From assembly GCA_002723155.1 (NCBI GenBank), contig PBNO01000002.1:707960-771959 (forward strand): a stretch of 64,000 nucleotides of DNA, read 5' to 3'. Positions 1 through 9,181 of the stretch are shown piece after piece. The stretch comes from Ponticaulis sp. Lineage in GTDB: Bacteria > Pseudomonadota > Alphaproteobacteria > Caulobacterales > Hyphomonadaceae. Each line of letters begins with the position of its first letter. Positions within the stretch are counted from its first letter, which is position 1. The notes beneath the pieces were generated by a model that was given only the letters and a program-made list of their open reading frames with translations, was not told the DNA's origin and did not search any database. The translations under genes were made by a program, and so were the position numbers.

Positions 1-586
1 ATTTGTGGACGAGAAGCAGAACCAGCGGAATGCATAGCGCACAAATGAGCGCGCCTGTTGCAAGACTCCACATAAGCGTACGCAACCACGTATTCGGCAG
101 AGCTGAGAAAGGATACTCAATCGCAAAATGACCGGTCAGCTCGCCATTTGAGTAGATAGGCTGAGCGAGCACAATACCGTTTTCGCTTCGAAGAACCTTG
201 CGCTCATCCCCGAGCTTTGAAAGCGCCAGTGCTTCCATAACCACACGATGGGAACTCTGCTCCTCAATCACATCGAAAGCGATTTCACCATCAATGTCGA
301 TGACACGCAGCGCAGATACGGTTTCAGACACACGAACCAGTTCGGTCACGCGCTCTTCATTCGCAATGCTTGGACGCGGCAACATGGTCGGCATGACCGG
401 GTTCCACGTATTCGCGCTCGTTTCGATATTTGATGTAGCTTTAGCGGCGCGCGTGAAGTGATCCAGCGCCAGATTGGATAGCGCAAACCCCAGAGACGCA
501 AGCACAACAAGCCCGATCACGAATCCGATCAGACTCGTTCTCAGGCTGTACTTTACGCGTCCTTTTGGCGTTTCCTGCCTAGCCAT
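1..586 (-). CDS. Membrane sensor protein, N-terminal part (cut by window edge)
   Basis: The reading frame is open from an ATG at 586 to the left edge, giving about 195 residues without a stop. A GGAG ribosome-binding site sits just upstream of the ATG. A first membrane segment lies near residues 15-37 (IGFVIGLVVLASLGFALSNL). About 130 residues of probable periplasmic sensor follow, and a second membrane segment starts near residue 168 (MWSLATGALICALCIPLVLL). This N-terminal layout is typical of histidine kinases and membrane diguanylate cyclases, but the output domain lies outside the window, so the type cannot be decided. It is divergent from hisB. The layout is seen directly; the signalling role is inferred. 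Confidence 0.65.
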   Translation of the reverse strand, partial: MARQETPKGRVKYSLRTSLIGFVIGLVVLASLGFALSNLALDHFTRAAKATSNIETSANTWNPVMPTMLPRPSIANEERVTELVRVSETVSALRVIDIDGEIAFDVIEEQSSHRVVMEALALSKLGDERKVLRSENGIVLAQPIYSNGELTGHFAIEYPFSALPNTWLRTLMWSLATGALICALCIPLVLLLVHK

Positions 587-694
587 ATGCTCCTCAAAGG
601 ATTATGGGCAGACCTGAAATCAGGCTCCCATGAGACCTCTGTTAAGAGAATTTGTTTAGAAATCGGTGAATAAGCCCCTAAATCTTTGTAGAAA

Positions 695-716
695 CCGACA
701 AAAAAGTCGGCAGGGA
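695..716 (+). promoter_or_regulatory. Small hairpin and ribosome-binding site of hisB
   Basis: CCGAC (695-699) and GTCGG (706-710) can pair around an A6 loop. The AGGGA ribosome-binding site (712-716) follows at once, 8 nt before the ATG at 725. This spacing decides for the ATG at 725 over the in-frame GTG at 719. A regulatory role for the hairpin is only a guess. Confidence 0.35.
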
Positions 717-724
717 ATGTGATC

Positions 725-1312
725 ATGCGCACTGCAGAAGTTTATCGCGAAACGAAAGAGACCCAGATCCGCGTCAGCGTAACGCTGGATGGTAAAGGAA
801 AGTCTGAAATTCAGACCGGAATCGGCTTTTTCGACCATATGCTGGAAGCGTTTTCCAAGCACAGCGCTATCGACCTGAAAGTCGAAGCCAAGGGCGATCT
901 TCACATCGACATGCACCACACCGTTGAAGACACCGGTATTGTGATGGGTCAGGCCATTACAAAAGCACTCGGTGATTTCAAAGGGATCAACCGGTTCGGC
1001 CACGCTTATGTACCAATGGACGAAACGCTCAGCCGCGCAGCGATTGATATGTGCAACCGCCCGTATCTGATCTGGAATGTAAATTTCACCCGCGACAAGA
1101 TTGGCGATTTCGACACTGAGCTGTTCAAAGAGTGGTTTCAGGCCTTCGCAATGAATTCCGGTGGTTGCGTCCACATTGAGAATCTCTACGGCGAGAACTG
1201 TCACCATATTGCCGAATCTTGCTTTAAAGCGCTTGCTCGCTCGCTTCGTCAGGCAATTTCCTTCGATCCGGTATTTGCAGGTGAAGCTGTCTCTACTAAA
1301 GGGTCTCTCTAG
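725..1312 (+). CDS. hisB: Imidazoleglycerol-phosphate dehydratase HisB
   Basis: It catalyses dehydration of imidazole-glycerol phosphate to imidazole-acetol phosphate in cytoplasmic histidine synthesis. The protein is 195 residues, the usual length for the monofunctional enzyme. The metal-binding signatures are visible: FFDHML near residue 35, HHTVEDTG near 64, and HHIAES near 160. It is the first gene of hisB-hisH-hisA-hisF-hisE, all on the same strand with short gaps or overlaps. The operon points toward the putative origin, unlike the genes nearest the origin. The start was chosen by the AGGGA site 8 nt upstream. Confidence 0.96.
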   Translation: MRTAEVYRETKETQIRVSVTLDGKGKSEIQTGIGFFDHMLEAFSKHSAIDLKVEAKGDLHIDMHHTVEDTGIVMGQAITKALGDFKGINRFGHAYVPMDETLSRAAIDMCNRPYLIWNVNFTRDKIGDFDTELFKEWFQAFAMNSGGCVHIENLYGENCHHIAESCFKALARSLRQAISFDPVFAGEAVSTKGSL

Positions 1313-1338
1313 AAACGAGACAGACCCAGTAAGGCTCT

Positions 1339-1980
1339 ATGCAAACCGTAGCTCTGATTGACTATGGCGCAGGGAATATTCCATCTGCGCAACGCGCGCT
1401 CGAAGTTGCCGTCGAGCGCTCAGGCCTGTCCTGCGAACTGATTGTCACTGACAGCCCGGAGAAAATCGCCGCCGCTGACCGCGTCGTTATTCCAGGGGTT
1501 GGACACTTCAAGGACTGCCGCGAGGCCATGTTCGGTGTTTCAGGTCTGGTCGAGGCGCTCGAAGACAGTATTCACAAAAAGGGCCGTCCGGTTCTTGGGA
1601 TCTGTGTTGGCATGCAGCTAATGGCTGATCTGGGCCTCGAAGACGGCGAAACGCCGGGCTTTGGCTGGATTCCGGGGAAGGTTGAACACATACCCACTGA
1701 TGCGGGTCTTCCTATTCCGCATATGGGCTGGAACGAGCTGGTCGTTCGAACAGAGCACCCGGTTCTGGAAGGTATTCAGACGGGCAATCACGCCTATTTC
1801 GTCCACTCTTATCACATGCACTGCGAAAATCCGTCCGACCTTCAGGTCGAGGTCGATTATGGCGGTCACATCACAGCAGCCATTGGGCGCGACAATGTTT
1901 TCGGTACGCAGTTCCACCCGGAACTGAGCCAGGAGACCGGCCTTCGCCTGCTTACCAACTGGATCAAATGGAACCCATGA
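1339..1980 (+). CDS. hisH: Imidazole glycerol phosphate synthase, glutaminase subunit HisH
   Basis: HisH hydrolyses glutamine and channels ammonia to HisF, making imidazole-glycerol phosphate and AICAR. The 213-residue class-I amidotransferase shows the nucleophile elbow GICVGMQ (Cys near 89) and the HPE pair (His193, Glu195) in [10 protein letters not shown], which complete the triad. The common family form is GxCLGMQ and HPEKS, so this copy carries mild variants at non-catalytic positions. The start YGAGN motif is intact. It lies 26 nt after hisB and overlaps hisA by four bases (ATGA), which suggests translational coupling. Confidence 0.95.
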   Translation: MQTVALIDYGAGNIPSAQRALEVAVERSGLSCELIVTDSPEKIAAADRVVIPGVGHFKDCREAMFGVSGLVEALEDSIHKKGRPVLGICVGMQLMADLGLEDGETPGFGWIPGKVEHIPTDAGLPIPHMGWNELVVRTEHPVLEGIQTGNHAYFVHSYHMHCENPSDLQVEVDYGGHITAAIGRDNVFGTQFHPELSQETGLRLLTNWIKWNP

Positions 1981-2708
1981 CTGCTTTTACTCTTTATCCG
2001 GCGATTGATCTGAAAGACGGCCAGTGCGTGCGTCTCATTCAAGGCGACATGGAACAGGCGACTGTATTCAACAACACGCCCGCTGATCAGGCCAAACGCT
2101 TTGAGGATATGGGTTTTGAATATCTCCACGTCGTCGATCTGAATGGCGCTTTTGCAGGTGAAAGCAAAAACCGCCAATCGGTTCAGGAGATTCTCTCAAA
2201 TGTGAAAATGCCGGTCCAGCTTGGCGGCGGCATCCGTACGCGCGAGCATGTCGAAAACTGGCTGGATGCTGGTATTTCGCGCCTGATCCTCGGTACGATT
2301 GCTGCGCGCGACCCTGATTTCGTCAAAGAATGCGCCGTGGCTTACCCGGGCAAGATCGCTGTCGGTATTGATGCGCGCGACGGTTTCGTTGCCGTTGAAG
2401 GCTGGGCAGAAGTCTCAACTCTGAAAGCTGTCGAGCTCGCTAAAGCGTTTGCAGATTCCGGCGTTGCTGCGATCATCGTGACGGACATTGGCCGTGACGG
2501 TTTAAAAACAGGCGTGAATGTTGATCTGACAGCAAGTCTTGCTGACGCGGTTTCGATTCCGGTTATTGCGTCAGGCGGTGTCAAAGCCGTTGAAGATATT
2601 ACAAATTTGCGTGCGTCCAGCGCGCCAATCTCCGGCTCTATTCTGGGCCGCGCGCTTTATGACGGCGATATTGATCCCGTCAAAGCTCTGGAGGCTGCAC
2701 GGTGCTAA
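1977..2708 (+). CDS. hisA: Phosphoribosylformimino-5-aminoimidazole carboxamide ribotide isomerase HisA
   Basis: It isomerises ProFAR to PRFAR by an Amadori rearrangement. It is a 243-residue (beta-alpha)8 barrel. The two catalytic aspartates are visible in AIDLKDG near the N-terminus and in VTDIGRDG in the second half. The phosphate loops LGGGIR and ASGGV are also present. The ATG at 1977 overlaps the hisH stop as ATGA, so it is preferred to the in-frame ATG at 1968 inside hisH. The 3-prime end overlaps hisF by 7 nt. Confidence 0.95.
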   Translation: MTAFTLYPAIDLKDGQCVRLIQGDMEQATVFNNTPADQAKRFEDMGFEYLHVVDLNGAFAGESKNRQSVQEILSNVKMPVQLGGGIRTREHVENWLDAGISRLILGTIAARDPDFVKECAVAYPGKIAVGIDARDGFVAVEGWAEVSTLKAVELAKAFADSGVAAIIVTDIGRDGLKTGVNVDLTASLADAVSIPVIASGGVKAVEDITNLRASSAPISGSILGRALYDGDIDPVKALEAARC

Positions 2709-3469
2709 AAACCCGGATTATTCCCTGCCTCGATGTGAAAGACGGACGCACCGTTAAGGGTGTGAACTTTGTCGATCTGCGTGATGCGGGTGATCCGGTT
2801 GCTCTGGCCAAAGCCTATTCAGAGCAGGGCGCTGATGAAATTTGCTTTCTGGATATCTCCGCGTCCGAAGAAGGTCGCGGCACGATGCTGGACGTCGTCA
2901 ACAAAACGGCCCGCAATTGCTTTACACCGCTCACAGTCGGCGGTGGTGTCCGGTCACCCGAGAACGTGATCGCGCTTCTTCGCGCGGGTGCTGATAAAGT
3001 CGGTATCAACTCGGCGGCTGTTGCTGATCCGGACCTGATTGCACGTTGCGCAGCACGCGTTGGCCGCCAATGTGTGGTTGTCGCCATTGATGCGCGCCGG
3101 ACAGGCGAGGGCAAATGGGAAGTCTTCACCCATGGCGGCAAGCGCGGAACCGGTATCGATGCAATTGAGTATGCCGAACTCGCGTGTGCCAAAGGGGCAG
3201 GGGAAATCCTCCTCACCTCCATGGATAAAGACGGCACGAAATCGGGTTATGATATCGAACTCACCAAAATGGTGGCATCTCGTGTGACAATTCCTGTCAT
3301 TGCGTCCGGTGGTGCGGGGACCATTCCTCACCTCATCGAAGGTATTCAGGAAACTGGCGCAACCGCCGTGCTTGCGGCATCCATCTTTCACTTTGGCGAG
3401 ATCGCCATCGAAGATGCCAAACGTGAGATGCAGGCCGCTGGCATTCCTATGCGGATCGAGGAGAACTGA
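2702..3469 (+). CDS. hisF: Imidazole glycerol phosphate synthase, cyclase subunit HisF
   Basis: HisF is the cyclase partner of HisH. The 255-residue barrel starts with [19 protein letters not shown], with catalytic Asp in CLDVKDG, and has the second Asp in VVAIDARR. The GGGVRS and ASGGAG phosphate loops are present. The start is a GTG at 2702, seven bases before the hisA stop; the reading frame begins exactly where the family N-terminus is expected. The gene ends 2 nt before hisE. Confidence 0.95.
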   Translation: MLKTRIIPCLDVKDGRTVKGVNFVDLRDAGDPVALAKAYSEQGADEICFLDISASEEGRGTMLDVVNKTARNCFTPLTVGGGVRSPENVIALLRAGADKVGINSAAVADPDLIARCAARVGRQCVVVAIDARRTGEGKWEVFTHGGKRGTGIDAIEYAELACAKGAGEILLTSMDKDGTKSGYDIELTKMVASRVTIPVIASGGAGTIPHLIEGIQETGATAVLAASIFHFGEIAIEDAKREMQAAGIPMRIEEN

Positions 3470-3471
3470 TC

Positions 3472-3834
3472 ATGAGCGATACACCTCTCGGCTATGCCGG
3501 TTTCTTCGGAAAAGTTCTTCAGGAAGTGGCTGCCACAATCGATGAACGCGCCAAATCTGCGAACGAAGGCACAAGCTATACGGCAAAATTGCTCTCTAAG
3601 GGCCCTGAGCGCACAGCAAAGAAGCTGGGCGAAGAAGCTGTCGAGCTTGTGATTGCGCTCACCTCTCAGGAAAAAGAAGAAGTCGCCGGCGAGTCTGCCG
3701 ATCTTCTCTATCACTTCCTCGTCGCGCTCCGCTCTCGCGGTGTCAGCCTGGAAGAAGTCGCAAATGTGCTAGCGGAACGTCAGGGCATTTCAGGGCTCGT
3801 TGAAAAAGCCAGTCGTGAAGGTGATGGCATTTAA
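3472..3834 (+). CDS. hisE: Phosphoribosyl-ATP pyrophosphatase HisE
   Basis: It removes pyrophosphate from phosphoribosyl-ATP, the second step of histidine synthesis. The 120-residue all-alpha protein has the MazG-like metal-binding pattern KLGEEAVELV followed by EEVAGESADLLYHFLV. It is separate from HisI, which is not in this window and must be encoded elsewhere. It is the last gene of the operon. Its stop overlaps the stop of the convergent smr gene by four bases, so there is no room for a normal terminator between them. Confidence 0.95.
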   Translation: MSDTPLGYAGFFGKVLQEVAATIDERAKSANEGTSYTAKLLSKGPERTAKKLGEEAVELVIALTSQEKEEVAGESADLLYHFLVALRSRGVSLEEVANVLAERQGISGLVEKASREGDGI

Positions 3835-4439
3835 AGCCGTCTCAGAAACACGTAAAACGCGCCATCGCCGCCATGTTTCTGGTTAGCGCGCGCGTATCCA
3901 CCTATATGCATGCGAAAATCAGGCTCGCCGATCCATTCAAGGAAGCGAGAACGTAAGATCCCGCGACCGCCGCGGCCTTTACCCGTAATCACCAGCACAG
4001 ACCGCTCGCCCGCATTACGGTGAGACACGATAAAGCGAAGCAGGTTCGACCGCGCGCTTGCCTGCGTTTCGCCATGCAGATCGAGGCTCGGCCCGATATC
4101 GAACTTGCCACGTTGAATACGCTTTTCACCACCGCGATCGGCGACGCTCGCACGCGGGGAGGGCGGTGTTGGCCGTAATTGTTTTGTCAGGCGCTCGTGA
4201 ATGCGCGGACCGGTATGTTCGGACAGAAGCTTTTCCAGATCCTCGCGCGAAGCCTTGGGGCGTTCATAGGATTTTGGCGCGTGATGGGTTTCACGTGAAA
4301 CGGCCGGCGGCGGCACTTCATTGTCGTCTTCCGGTTTTACATCCAGTTCCGGATGGCGACCATCGAGGCGACGGATGGACTTCGTCACTCTTTGCCACAT
4401 CCGCTCTTCGCGCGGGCTCAGAGGACGCTTCCGGCTCAT
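3831..4439 (-). CDS. Smr/MutS2-type domain protein
   Basis: This 202-residue protein ends in a Smr domain: SLDLHG near residue 119 and the loop ITGKGRGGRGILR. Smr domains are known as DNA/RNA-nicking or binding modules. Stand-alone alphaproteobacterial Smr proteins of this kind sit next to mltA, as here. The N-terminal half is polar, low complexity and probably disordered. The codons for AVSRET near residue 47 contain a parS-like site (4288-4301). It overlaps the mltA stop by 4 nt. Its exact function is unknown. Confidence 0.85.
   Translation of the reverse strand: MSRKRPLSPREERMWQRVTKSIRRLDGRHPELDVKPEDDNEVPPPAVSRETHHAPKSYERPKASREDLEKLLSEHTGPRIHERLTKQLRPTPPSPRASVADRGGEKRIQRGKFDIGPSLDLHGETQASARSNLLRFIVSHRNAGERSVLVITGKGRGGRGILRSRFLEWIGEPDFRMHIGGYARANQKHGGDGAFYVFLRRL
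4288..4301. other. parS: parS-like ParB binding site inside smr
   Basis: The sequence GTTTCACGTGAAAC is a perfect 14-base palindrome identical to the core of the 16-base consensus TGTTTCACGTGAAACA; only the outer base on each side differs. It lies on the other side of the putative origin from the main parS cluster, about 5.9 kb away. Confidence 0.75.
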
Positions 4440-5665
4440 TCCGCGTCCCGATCAACCGGTTGCGGCAGCATAATGAAGAACTCGCCCGGCTGGTTCATAG
4501 AGCCTGCAAGTGCGCCCGCCTCGTCGCCGGAGCCGAAGAAAATATCGCCGCGGCGCACACCCTGAATGGCGCCGCCTGTATCCTGCGCAATCAATACAAG
4601 GTTTTGTACATCGCCCGCACGACCAGGTTCTGTTGGAATGGGCGCACGAATGAGAAACGGCACACCCAAAGGGTGATGGTTCAGGTCAACAGCCATACTG
4701 CCCATAGGGGTCAGAGGAATAGCTGCAGCACCTGGCGGGCCCTCATTCGGGTTCGTGATGTCAGACAGCCCAAACCAGACATAGCGCGGGTTCACATTCA
4801 TCGCTTCTTGTGCGCGTTCCACACCAACGCGCTCCATCCAGTCGCGAATACCTTCCATACCCGCTTCGGAGCGAGCAATCTCGCCGGTTCGAATAAGGTG
4901 GTTAGCAAGCGAGCCGAACGGTCGGTGATTGTGCGCGGAGAAACCTGCCCGTTTCAAAGTTCCATCAGGAAAGCGAAGTCGCCCTGACCCCTGAATCTGA
5001 AGAAAGAAAACGTCGGTCGGATGCGCATAGGCAAGGGCGTTTTCATTCCGGCGCTGAATATCTTCACGCGCATAATAGAGATCAAGCGTCTGGCCATCGA
5101 CACGGCCCCAGACACGGCGCCCCTGAAGCGACGGATCGAATTGGCCAAGATCAACCTGAATAAGATCATCCGGCCTGCCCGGAATAGGTTGGGTCAGCTC
5201 TCCGCGTGGACGCGTGCTGACGTCGATTTCAGGCTCGTAATAGCCGGTCAGGCGGTTCGTCTCTTCTTCGGTCTCAATTGCATAGAGATAGAAATAGTCT
5301 TCAAAGAAGCGGTGAAGTTCGCCGACTTCGATATACCGCGGCAGGATTTCGCAGGCCGGAAGCCAGTCACCCACAGTGCCGCCATAGGCAGCCCGCTCGG
5401 ACAATGCCTCTTCGGGATCACGGGACGCCAGACGTTCGCAATGCGCGGTCAGGGCAGATACTGACGGCTCGACTGGCGTGGTTCGCCAGTCTGGCACATC
5501 AGAAAATGCGATTTGCGACAAATCAAACGCCTGAGGAGACACATCCTCAGGCGGCGGAGTTACCTCAACGGTTTCACAAACGGGGCATTCCGGTGCAGGC
5601 CGCTCACATGAAGCAAGCAGCGCTGCAACGCAGATCAGGCCGCCGAGACGTCTGCGAGTCGCCAA
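4436..5665 (-). CDS. mltA: Membrane-bound lytic murein transglycosylase A (MltA), lipoprotein
   Basis: MltA cleaves peptidoglycan glycan strands to 1,6-anhydromuropeptides at the outer membrane. The N-terminus is a lipoprotein signal (GGLICVAALLASC, lipobox LASC, Cys near residue 20). The MltA domain is in the middle (LTGYYEPEIDVS; VFFLQIQGSGRLRFPDG). The C-terminal 3D domain shows LVLIAQDTGGAIQG and RGDIFFGSG, which contains the catalytic Asp. The length of 409 residues fits the family. Its start overlaps the end of the tim44-like gene by 31 nt. Confidence 0.93.
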   Translation of the reverse strand: MATRRRLGGLICVAALLASCERPAPECPVCETVEVTPPPEDVSPQAFDLSQIAFSDVPDWRTTPVEPSVSALTAHCERLASRDPEEALSERAAYGGTVGDWLPACEILPRYIEVGELHRFFEDYFYLYAIETEEETNRLTGYYEPEIDVSTRPRGELTQPIPGRPDDLIQVDLGQFDPSLQGRRVWGRVDGQTLDLYYAREDIQRRNENALAYAHPTDVFFLQIQGSGRLRFPDGTLKRAGFSAHNHRPFGSLANHLIRTGEIARSEAGMEGIRDWMERVGVERAQEAMNVNPRYVWFGLSDITNPNEGPPGAAAIPLTPMGSMAVDLNHHPLGVPFLIRAPIPTEPGRAGDVQNLVLIAQDTGGAIQGVRRGDIFFGSGDEAGALAGSMNQPGEFFIMLPQPVDRDAE

Positions 5666-6222
5666 TTCGGATCCCTGCTTTTCGTATCGCGTTCAAAAGT
5701 CCAGATTTCGCGGGTCGACATGATGCGTTCTTCAGTTGCGAGCTCTGCAGAGAACAGAACGCTGACCTCAGCAACCGAGCCATTCAGCTCGCCGCCTTCG
5801 ATCTGGGCATCACGAATGCGCTCGAAATCAGGCGCTGCTTCGCCAGATGTTTCACGTGCTTCAATCGCCGCTTCATAATCAGCATAGACGTCATCTGTCA
5901 GAAGCGAGCGGAGGGTTGCGCGATCACCGGCCTCAAAGGCTTTCACAATCATCTCGTAGGCAGATTTAGCGCCGGCCAGAAATTCACGCTGGTTGAAGGA
6001 CGGATCGACACGAGCGATTTTCTCAAGGCCGGATGCCTCTTCGAAATCATCTTCGTCATCATCGTTGGAATCAGAATGTACGAGCACAGGCTGCGGACGT
6101 TCGCCATTTGCCTGACGGCGGAATTCTGGCGGAGGCGCACCCTTTTGTTTCCCCATAACGGAGAAAAGCCGCGCAAGCACGAACACTGCAACAGCTGCAA
6201 GGATCAGAATTTCCATACTCAT
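5635..6222 (-). CDS. Tim44-like domain protein (TimA type)
   Basis: The 195-residue protein starts with one membrane segment (MEILILAAVAVFVLARL), has a charged linker, then a Tim44-like domain from about residue 75 (FLAGAKSAYEMIVKAFEAGDRATLRSLLTDDVYADYE). Bacterial Tim44-like proteins are conserved in alphaproteobacteria next to mltA and are related to the mitochondrial import motor anchor; a role at the inner membrane is likely but not defined. The alternative start two codons downstream cannot be excluded. The gene overlaps mltA. Confidence 0.87.
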   Translation of the reverse strand: MSMEILILAAVAVFVLARLFSVMGKQKGAPPPEFRRQANGERPQPVLVHSDSNDDDEDDFEEASGLEKIARVDPSFNQREFLAGAKSAYEMIVKAFEAGDRATLRSLLTDDVYADYEAAIEARETSGEAAPDFERIRDAQIEGGELNGSVAEVSVLFSAELATEERIMSTREIWTFERDTKSRDPNWRLADVSAA

Positions 6223-6360
6223 CGTGTTATATATCCAGTCCCGATATCTATTCTTTCAAACCATATATGGTGGTTTGGCGTTTTCCCCAATCAATGTAGC
6301 AATGTCGCCGCTGCTTACAATGCGAACCGGGGCGTTCTTGCAGCATTATCGGGCCGGATA

Positions 6361-7086
6361 TCAGCCCTGATCAGCTTCGGCTTCATCCCAGGTCGACTGG
6401 AGCCAGCGTGATTTGGCGCCAAATTTAGAAATGAACGCGAAATGGGCTGCCCGTTCCTCCTCGGTGATATGGGAAGGAAGCGGCTGAGGTCGTTGTTTTG
6501 CAGGTTTTCGACGTCCGCCGAATTCGTCATCGCTATCATTTGCATCGAAAGAGAATGTCCGGTGACGGCCGCCATTCAGCTCAAGATACACTTCGGCAAG
6601 AAGTTGGGAGTCGAGCAAAGCGCCGTGAAACGTTCTTGCATCCGAGTTGATGTTGAAGCGTTTGCAGAGCGCATCAAGCGAAACAGGAGAGCCTGGAAAC
6701 TTCGAACGCGCCATAGCGGCGGAGTCCAGCCAGCGATCATACGGGATCGGATCATACCCGCAGCGCTTCAGCTCCATATTCAGAAAGCCATGGTCGAATT
6801 TTGCATTGTGCGCGACGATGCGGGCGTCACCAAAAAAGGCGAGCAACTTGTCGACAATCTCCGGCTCTTCAAATCGCGGCTTACCTTCCAGCATATCGTC
6901 GGTAATACCGGTGATTTCGATCGTTTCCTTAGATACTGAACGACCCGGGTCGACATAGGCCTGAAACGTCTCGCCAGTCGGCATAAAGTTGACGACCTCG
7001 ACCGCACCGATCTCGATGATCCGGTCACCCTGATCATGAAAAAGACCTGTGGTTTCAACGTCGAACATGATTTCACGCATGATCAT
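6361..7086 (-). CDS. dnaQ: DNA polymerase III epsilon subunit DnaQ
   Basis: This is the 3-prime to 5-prime proofreading exonuclease of the replicase. The 241-residue protein shows DEDDh motifs: FDVETTG near residue 8 (Exo I), VAHNAKFDHGFL (Exo II), and HGALLDSQLLAEVY (Exo III with His). The C-terminal tail after residue 180 is the usual linker to the alpha subunit. The start codon overlaps the coaE stop by four bases (ATGA); a second ATG at 7080 is possible. It lies in the replichore arm transcribed away from the putative origin. Confidence 0.95.
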   Translation of the reverse strand: MIMREIMFDVETTGLFHDQGDRIIEIGAVEVVNFMPTGETFQAYVDPGRSVSKETIEITGITDDMLEGKPRFEEPEIVDKLLAFFGDARIVAHNAKFDHGFLNMELKRCGYDPIPYDRWLDSAAMARSKFPGSPVSLDALCKRFNINSDARTFHGALLDSQLLAEVYLELNGGRHRTFSFDANDSDDEFGGRRKPAKQRPQPLPSHITEEERAAHFAFISKFGAKSRWLQSTWDEAEADQG

Positions 7087-7685
7087 TTACTCCCGTGTTT
7101 GCGGCGAATTGCGGATAGTAAGGACCGTACTTGTTCACGCGCATAGTCGATATCAATCACTGTATTGATGATAAAATCGGCCCGTGCGCGCTTTTCTGCA
7201 TCTGGTGTCTGCTTGGCAAGTATGGCTTCGAGTATGGCCTCGGTCATACCCTCTCTCGCCATAACGCGTTCGCGCTGAATGTCGGCCGGAGCGGTTACAA
7301 CCACCACATAATCGACACGCTCATTACCGCCGGTTTCAAACAGCAGCGGAATATCAAGCACGGCAATGTCCGCGCCGCTTTCTTCAGCGTGTTTGCGAAA
7401 TTCCTGCTGCGTTTCTCCGACGAGCGGATGAACGATGGATTCCAGTTTTTTCAGAAGGTCTGCGTCATCAATGACGATTTCGCGGAGCGCGGTGCGATTG
7501 ACGTGGCCGCCTTCAATTGCGTGAGGAAATTCAACGGCAATTGCTTCAACGGCGCTGCCACCTGGCTCATAAATCTGGTGAACGGCGGCATCGGCATCAT
7601 AAACTGGTACGCCCTCATCGCGGAAAAGCTGCGCGGTCGCGCTTTTCCCCATGCCAATTGACCCGGTTAGTCCGAGATAGATCAT
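7083..7685 (-). CDS. coaE: Dephospho-CoA kinase CoaE
   Basis: CoaE phosphorylates dephospho-CoA, the last step of coenzyme A synthesis. The 200-residue P-loop kinase has Walker A GSIGMGKS near residues 8-15, the DADAAVH motif, and the lid region (VTAPADIQRERVMAREGMT). The gene is 60 nt downstream of aroE on the same strand and is translationally coupled to dnaQ. Confidence 0.95.
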   Translation of the reverse strand: MIYLGLTGSIGMGKSATAQLFRDEGVPVYDADAAVHQIYEPGGSAVEAIAVEFPHAIEGGHVNRTALREIVIDDADLLKKLESIVHPLVGETQQEFRKHAEESGADIAVLDIPLLFETGGNERVDYVVVVTAPADIQRERVMAREGMTEAILEAILAKQTPDAEKRARADFIINTVIDIDYAREQVRSLLSAIRRKHGSK

Positions 7686-7745
7686 ACCTCACGCCCTTTC
7701 TGAGCTGACTATGAGACAATTTTCGTAAATGCGTCCAGCCGAAGG

Positions 7746-8585
7746 CTAATCCAGCTGAAGAGTTTCCTGTGTACCAGTCCATTCGCGGCAGGCTTTAATC
7801 GCTGCGAGCCGGTCCGGATCAATATCAAACCAGAGTTTGAACGCGTCAGCCGCCTGACCAACCAACATTGGCAGCCCATCGAGAACGCGCCATCCGGCCT
7901 GTCTGGCATTTTCAAGCGTCACTTCGACGGCCGCGCCATAACTGATATCGACGAACGCTGCGCCTTCATTCTTCGGCAGGTCCAGTGACCCGCCCGAATG
8001 ACCAAGACTGATCGTATTTACGACGAGCTGGCTTTCAGCAGCAAAATCAGAAAGTGCCTCAAACGGGAAAACCCGCGCGCGGGTCAGTTTCAGGTCTTCG
8101 ACCATCTCTTCGGCCCGCTCGATCGTGCGGTTCAAAATGATTAGCCGGTATCCGCGTTCGTTCAGTCCAGCCGCAACAGCACGCGCAGCGCCGCCGGCAC
8201 CAATCAGCACCGCTTCTTCGGTTTCAGTCGGGCCAAATTGATCAAGTGACCACAAAAACCCTGTGATATCTGTGTTGTGCGCCTTCCAAAGCGCTTTACC
8301 TGACACGCTATCGTTTCTCGTCAGCGTGTTAGCAGCACCAATTTTCCGCGCATTGGATGAGACTTCCGCGGCGCAAGCCAATGCTTCGGTTTTATAGGGC
8401 GCCGTAATATTTAGCCCCGTAAAACCGGATCGAGCCAAAGACTGTAAATCAGTCACAGGTGATGCTTCGTTCATTTCCAAAGCGACGTAGTTCGCTTTGA
8501 TGTCATAGATTTCATACCAGAATGCATGAATTCTAGGAGAAATCGATTGCTTTACCGGATTTCCAACAACGCCAAAAAGTTTCAT
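7746..8585 (-). CDS. aroE: Shikimate dehydrogenase AroE
   Basis: It reduces 3-dehydroshikimate with NADPH in aromatic amino acid synthesis. The 279-residue protein begins with FGVVGNPVKQSISPRIHAFWY (substrate-binding serines) and has the catalytic lysine in NITAPYKTEAL. The nucleotide-binding loop is LIGAGGAARAVAAGL. The family usually shows NVTxPxK, so Ile replaces Val here. The gene overlaps the maf stop by four bases, part of maf-aroE-coaE-dnaQ. Confidence 0.94.
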   Translation of the reverse strand: MKLFGVVGNPVKQSISPRIHAFWYEIYDIKANYVALEMNEASPVTDLQSLARSGFTGLNITAPYKTEALACAAEVSSNARKIGAANTLTRNDSVSGKALWKAHNTDITGFLWSLDQFGPTETEEAVLIGAGGAARAVAAGLNERGYRLIILNRTIERAEEMVEDLKLTRARVFPFEALSDFAAESQLVVNTISLGHSGGSLDLPKNEGAAFVDISYGAAVEVTLENARQAGWRVLDGLPMLVGQAADAFKLWFDIDPDRLAAIKACREWTGTQETLQLD

Positions 8586-9178
8586 CGTGCAATCACGCTA
8601 CGTTCGCGCAGATAATCGAGGATCTGCAACAGTGGCAGGCCCAGAATGGAAAAATAATCGCCCTCAATCGACGAAAACAGCTGAACGCCAAGCCCTTCCA
8701 GCTGGTAAGCGCCCACGCTTTCAAACGCCGCATCACCAATCTGATCGAGGTATGAGTTGATGAACTCATCCGAAAGCCTGCGCATGGTGAGTTTCGGGCG
8801 TGCAATATAGCGCCACACTGCTTCGCCATTCTCTGAAATGACTGCTGCACATTCCAGATGATGGGTTTTGCCGGAAAACTCTTTCAGGCGCTCAAAGGCT
8901 TCTTCGCGAGATTTCGGCTTATCAAAACCACGCCCTTCAAGAGACAACATCTGATCAGCGCCAAGAACGAGGCCGCTCGTCTGTGACGAGACTTTTTCGG
9001 ACTTCATCTGCGCGAGATAATCAGCCTGATCCATGGGAGACAGGCCTTCAGCGCGCATGGAGTCCTTAAATGCGTCTTCATCAACACGTGACGTCTGCAC
9101 GCGGAATTTTACGCCTGCATTTTGAAGGATGGTCGCCCGGATTTTACTCCCGGAAGCAAGGATGATCTCGTCAGACAT
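8582..9178 (-). CDS. Maf-like nucleoside triphosphate pyrophosphatase
   Basis: Maf proteins hydrolyse non-canonical or methylated NTPs and have been linked to septum formation. The 198-residue protein has the N-terminal signature ILASGSKIR, the acidic motif VLGADQMLS, and ESVGAYQLEGLG near the C-terminus. The gene lies 3 nt after ppsR and overlaps aroE as ATGA. Which nucleotide it prefers (YhdE or YceF type) cannot be decided from sequence by eye. Confidence 0.92.
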   Translation of the reverse strand: MSDEIILASGSKIRATILQNAGVKFRVQTSRVDEDAFKDSMRAEGLSPMDQADYLAQMKSEKVSSQTSGLVLGADQMLSLEGRGFDKPKSREEAFERLKEFSGKTHHLECAAVISENGEAVWRYIARPKLTMRRLSDEFINSYLDQIGDAAFESVGAYQLEGLGVQLFSSIEGDYFSILGLPLLQILDYLRERSVIAR

Positions 9179-9181
9179 GAT

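Noticed and set aside
4058..4987. 309-codon plus-strand frame over smr and mltA
   Set aside because: Spans two well supported minus-strand genes and its translation is Arg/His-rich shadow sequence.
5848..5863. TGTTTCACGTGCTTCA inside the tim44-like gene, resembling parS
   Set aside because: Only 13 of 16 bases match and the right arm is broken, so it is not a palindrome; it may be a chance or decayed site.
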